Of a DNA stretch of 24,634 nt, positions 22,533 to 24,634 are shown one piece after another. Every line of letters begins with the position of its first letter. Within the stretch, counting starts at the first letter, position 1. The stretch spans positions 4,627 through 29,260 of the forward strand of contig DIZC01000064.1 in assembly GCA_002429315.1 (NCBI GenBank). The letters are read 5' to 3'. The stretch comes from Alphaproteobacteria bacterium UBA6038 (GTDB taxonomy: Bacteria > Pseudomonadota > Alphaproteobacteria > Micropepsales > Micropepsaceae). A program made the position numbers and the translations under genes. The notes under the pieces were generated by a model. The model was not told the DNA's origin and did not search any database. It was given only the letters and a program-made list of their open reading frames with translations.

Positions 22533-22744
22533 CCGTTTCTCCCAAGCAAACCGTCCACGCGGCGCTCCAGCGCACGTAGCCGTAAGGCGCAAGACTGGCG
22601 CCCGCACGGTTACCAACGGCTCAAGCTGGCGGAATGGTGGCGCGCCATCGAGAAAACTGCTGAACAAAAAACAAAAAAACAGCCGCGCTTTGTCGGCATC
22701 GCCAAACGACAGCTCCCGCCGCGCCTACCGGTGCCGAAGCGTGC

Positions 22745-23035
22745 TCACTCTGCCGCTGCGGCCTGGGTCAGCGCGCCCGCATCACGCATCTGCATGTAGA
22801 GGTGAATGGAATCGATATCGAAGCCGTTTGGCCAGGTAAGCGCACCGGATTCCACAAACACGCGGGCGAAGTAGTCGGGCGATTTCAACGGCTTCAGCAT
22901 AGGTCCCGACTGGGCCACCAGGTCTGTGAGATCTCGCACGCCTTCACTGCCATCGGTGAAGCGCAGCCACAGCCGGTGTCCGCCGAGCGAGCGTACGCGC
23001 AGCACGTCAACCATCGGGAATTCAGCCTTGGCCAT
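22745..23035 (-). CDS. DUF2442 domain protein (putative cassette partner of DUF4160)
   Basis: This is a 96-residue protein. DUF2442 features are LGGHRLWLRFTDGSEGVRDL, the Pro-rich LKSPDYFARVFV and GALTWPNGFDIDSIHLY near the C-terminus. Function is unknown. Genes of this family commonly sit next to DUF4160 genes, and the pair is often listed as a candidate toxin-antitoxin-like cassette; that role is not established. The start at 23035 overlaps the DUF4160 gene by 14 bases and has CAGGA five bases upstream, so translation is coupled. The longer reading upstream is a shadow of DUF4160. The Ala-rich end AAAAE is local. A T-rich tract lies about 65 bases downstream. Confidence 0.85.
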   Translation of the reverse strand: MAKAEFPMVDVLRVRSLGGHRLWLRFTDGSEGVRDLTDLVAQSGPMLKPLKSPDYFARVFVESGALTWPNGFDIDSIHLYMQMRDAGALTQAAAAE

Positions 23036-23291
23036 CGGGTCCTGCAATGCGCTCGAGCTCTTCGTGATTTGCGGCACGACGCCAATTTTCCTCCAATTCG
23101 GTGCGACGCGCCAGCGCCCATTCGCGCACCAAGCGTTGCGCGGTCGGCGGCAGGTCACCGGCGATGATCTCACCATCCGAGATGCGAACAAGCACCTTGG
23201 ATCGCCCGTAGCGCGCGTGGAAGTGCGGCGGATTGTGATCGGCCCAGTACATCGAAATGGCGATGCCGTAGAAGTAGGCGATTGTCGGCAT
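23022..23291 (-). CDS. DUF4160 domain protein
   Basis: This 89-residue protein has the typical start MPTIAYFYGIAISMYWADHN followed by PPHFHARYG, the His-rich DUF4160 signature. The second half is helical and basic (LPPTAQRLVREWALARRTELEENW). Function is unknown. It forms an overlapping pair with the DUF2442 gene, in the conserved order. The HNPPHFH motif looks like a metal- or nucleic-acid-contacting site, but that is inference. It follows the 79-residue gene after 34 bases, in a row of small genes after rpoD. Confidence 0.87.
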   Translation of the reverse strand: MPTIAYFYGIAISMYWADHNPPHFHARYGRSKVLVRISDGEIIAGDLPPTAQRLVREWALARRTELEENWRRAANHEELERIAGPDGQG

Positions 23292-23325
23292 ATGGCTTCA
23301 CATCAACGCTTCGCCTTGCGGCCGC

Positions 23326-23565
23326 TTACGTCGGCAAGCCCAGGTGCCACCAGAGCTGTTCGAGGTCGAACAGGTCGAGTTCGAGCGCGTCTTCGGCGCG
23401 TTGGATCGCTCCGGGATGTTTGCCGCCTTGCTTGCGCGCGTGCGCGGCACGCGCCATGTCTTCCAGCGTGCCTTCGACGGCGGGATCGATGCCCGTCGGG
23501 ATCAGCCGCCAGCCAGGCGATGTCAGCTGGTTGACCAGATCGTCACGCTTGCCTTTGCTGGTCAT
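23326..23565 (-). CDS. Hypothetical protein (79 residues)
   Basis: I do not recognise this protein. It begins MTSKGKRDDLVNQLTSPGWR, then IPTGIDPAVEGTLEDMARAAHARKQG, and ends with an acidic-aromatic helix EDALELDLFDLEQLWWHLGL. AGAGGA six bases before the ATG at 23565 is a good ribosome binding site and rules out the much longer in-frame reading upstream. It starts 23 bases after the 86-residue gene and precedes the DUF4160 gene by 34 bases, so all are probably cotranscribed. The composition fits a small soluble protein. Confidence 0.68.
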   Translation of the reverse strand: MTSKGKRDDLVNQLTSPGWRLIPTGIDPAVEGTLEDMARAAHARKQGGKHPGAIQRAEDALELDLFDLEQLWWHLGLPT

Positions 23566-23588
23566 GGATTCCTCTTGCTCAGAAAGTC

Positions 23589-23849
23589 TCACGCCACACG
23601 GCCGGGGTGGCGGCGGACGAAGTTCTCGAGCTTCTGCGGCAGCTGCGAAACGCCGTATTCGCGGTCCCAGGCCATCGCGGCTTCCGCCAAAATCCGCTCC
23701 TGCAATTCGGGCGGCAGCGCCGGCCAGCTCGCCAGGACGGCGCTTCCCAGGCGCCGCACCAGACATTCGTCTTCGCTGGGATATTTGAACGCCGGCTTCG
23801 CCTTGTACGATGCCGGGGCCTTGGGCGCGGCGTTCACGGAATCGGCCAT
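23589..23849 (-). CDS. Hypothetical protein (86 residues)
   Basis: This small soluble protein is of unknown function. An N-terminal Lys/Pro/Ala-rich tail (MADSVNAAPKAPASYKAKPA) precedes a compact helical region: EDECLVRRLGSAVLASWPALPPE, then LQERILAEAAMAWDREYG, then QLPQKLENFVRRH. The 'one helix, SWxxLPPELQE, second helix' pattern resembles short hypothetical proteins common in Alphaproteobacteria. The AAAGGA ribosome binding site overlaps the end of the DUF6481 gene 10 bases upstream of the ATG. Two out-of-frame ATGs lie between. It is probably part of the small-gene row downstream of rpoD. Confidence 0.7.
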   Translation of the reverse strand: MADSVNAAPKAPASYKAKPAFKYPSEDECLVRRLGSAVLASWPALPPELQERILAEAAMAWDREYGVSQLPQKLENFVRRHPGRVA

Positions 23850-23864
23850 GGCGCATGCATCCTT

Positions 23865-24269
23865 TTATTTGCGGCCGCGGGCCTTGCGGGCGGCATAGCG
23901 CGCGTCGCGCACGGCCTTCTGATCGGCCAAAATCTGCGCGAGCTTGGCCCGGTCTTCAGTCTTCTTGCGCTCGGCAGCGGCGGCAGCTTCCTTTTGGGCC
24001 AGCAGACGCGCTACTTCGGCTTCCCTCGCGGCGAGCGCCCGCGCGGCTTCTTCCGCCAGGCGGCGCGCCTTCAGCTCCGCGGCGGCGGTCGCCCTGGCCT
24101 TGGTGCGCTTTTCGCGTTCGGCGGCGACCTGGCGGCGCGCGGCTTCGCGGTCGGCGGCACCGGCTTGGCTCGCGCGCGCTTTCGCGCGGGCCCGTTCGAG
24201 CTGTTCGGCCCTGGCTTTGGCGCCGGCGTTCAGCCGGTCCGCAAAACCGCTGTCATTGAGGTTCTTCAT
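23865..24269 (-). CDS. DUF6481 family coiled-coil protein
   Basis: This 134-residue protein is almost entirely helical and extremely Ala/Arg/Lys/Glu-rich. The conserved start MKNLNDSGFADRLNAGAKAR is the part that identifies the family. The rest (AAEREKRTKARATAAAELKA and so on) is a charged coiled coil ending in a basic tail KARGRK. Function is unknown; such proteins may bind nucleic acid or the ribosome, but nothing in the sequence proves it. An AAGGA ribosome binding site precedes the ATG, with a 6-bp hairpin (GCAGCG/CGCTGC, 24312-24291) just before it. It lies 86 bases downstream of rpoD on the same strand. Confidence 0.82.
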   Translation of the reverse strand: MKNLNDSGFADRLNAGAKARAEQLERARAKARASQAGAADREAARRQVAAEREKRTKARATAAAELKARRLAEEAARALAAREAEVARLLAQKEAAAAAERKKTEDRAKLAQILADQKAVRDARYAARKARGRK

Positions 24270-24355
24270 TCATCGTCCTTGTGAGCGGGCGCAGCGACAA
24301 CTCTGCCGCTGCAAACGTGAATCGGAAACCAACAGTTCCGCTCGTGGTGCGCGGG

Positions 24356-24634
24356 TCAATTGTCCAGGAACGAGCGCAGCTTCCGCGAGCGGCTGGGGTG
24401 CTTGAGCTTGCGCAGCGCCTTCGCCTCGATCTGCCGGATGCGTTCGCGCGTCACCGAGAACTGCTGGCCCACTTCCTCCAGCGTGTGATCGGTGTTCATG
24501 CCGATACCGAAGCGCATGCGCAAGACCCGTTCCTCGCGCGGAGTCAGCGTCGCCAGCACCCGCGTCGTGGTTTCGCGCAAATTCGCCTGGATCGCGGCGT
24601 CGATCGGCAGCACCGCGTTCTTGTCCTCGATGAA
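24356..24634 (-). CDS. rpoD: RNA polymerase sigma factor RpoD, C-terminal part
   Basis: The frame is open to the right edge, so the N-terminal part is outside the window; 92 codons plus the stop are visible. They begin FIEDKNAVLPIDAAIQANLR and contain complete region 4. LTPREERVLRMRFGIGMN is followed by the helix-turn-helix TLEEVGQQFSVTRERIRQIEAKALRKL, which recognises the -35 box. The end is KLRSFLDN. This is the housekeeping sigma-70, and the two best promoters in the window match its consensus. The gene is followed by the DUF6481 gene after 86 bases. Confidence 0.97.
   Translation of the reverse strand, partial: FIEDKNAVLPIDAAIQANLRETTTRVLATLTPREERVLRMRFGIGMNTDHTLEEVGQQFSVTRERIRQIEAKALRKLKHPSRSRKLRSFLDN

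Noticed and set aside
22666..22711. T7-G-T6 tract on the minus strand after the DUF2442 gene as an intrinsic terminator
   Set aside because: The only nearby stem (TGTCG/CGACA with a small inner stem) is weak and 11 bases away from the T-tract, so it does not have terminator geometry.
21483..22799. 438-codon plus-strand reading frame opposite the S53 protease, including a plausible-looking peptide RLKLAEWWRAIEKTAEQ near 22620
   Set aside because: Most of it is antisense to the protease. The remaining stretch has no start codon or ribosome binding site of its own; it could be a gene remnant but cannot be supported.

Overview
This window is a high-GC chromosomal segment from an alphaproteobacterium, containing mostly core genes. 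The main pointers are the rplU-rpmA-GNAT-obgE-nadD-rsfS-rlmH run, the hisC-tyrC pair divergent from metX, a DksA with a one-cysteine finger, the degenerate methyltransferase next to gloB, and DUF2125 and DUF6481 proteins. A lineage outside the best-known orders is possible, because several usual neighbours (metW, proB/proA) are absent, but genus cannot be read from the sequence. No tRNA, rRNA, CRISPR array, insertion sequence or prophage was seen.

Layout from left to right. Positions 1-2698 (+) hold the C-terminal end of a B12-dependent ribonucleotide reductase, a YcaQ-type DNA glycosylase and a DUF2125 protein. Positions 2678-4719 (-) hold tyrC and hisC, overlapping by ATGA. metX (+, 4804) is divergent from hisC behind a promoter that may give a leaderless mRNA. 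Positions 6035-9190 are a mosaic of short units: a small secreted protein, a methyltransferase, gloB, a small lipoprotein, a 50-residue basic protein and a hemolysin III family membrane protein. A 501-bp stretch without a recognisable gene follows.

Positions 9692-15729 (+) form a tightly packed row: gpmA, an EnvC-like murein hydrolase activator, two tandem ctpA-type proteases, rppH and an FkbM methyltransferase. The first three overlap by GTGA and ATGA. This joins glycolysis, cell-wall remodelling and RNA decay genes. On the minus strand follow dksA (own promoter), then rlmH, rsfS, nadD, obgE, a GNAT acetyltransferase, rpmA and rplU. The last group is transcribed from a strong promoter at about 20392-20419, and an intrinsic terminator lies between rpmA and the GNAT gene. 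A secreted cyclophilin (+) converges on a secreted S53 (sedolisin) protease (-).

The right end (-) carries the last 92 codons of the housekeeping sigma factor rpoD. It is followed by five tightly spaced small genes: DUF6481, two unknowns, and a DUF4160-DUF2442 pair of the type found as a two-gene cassette.

No complete new multi-gene system stands out. The most interesting structure is the 103-bp rpmA-GNAT spacer. It holds three perfect hairpins, including an intrinsic terminator and a Shine-Dalgarno-sequestering hairpin, plus an 8-bp alternative pairing that would undo both. That is the layout of a transcription/translation attenuator in front of the GNAT-obgE-nadD-rsfS-rlmH group. Other points of interest are the ctpA duplication, the possible leaderless metX, the short-prosegment sedolisin and the small-gene row after rpoD.
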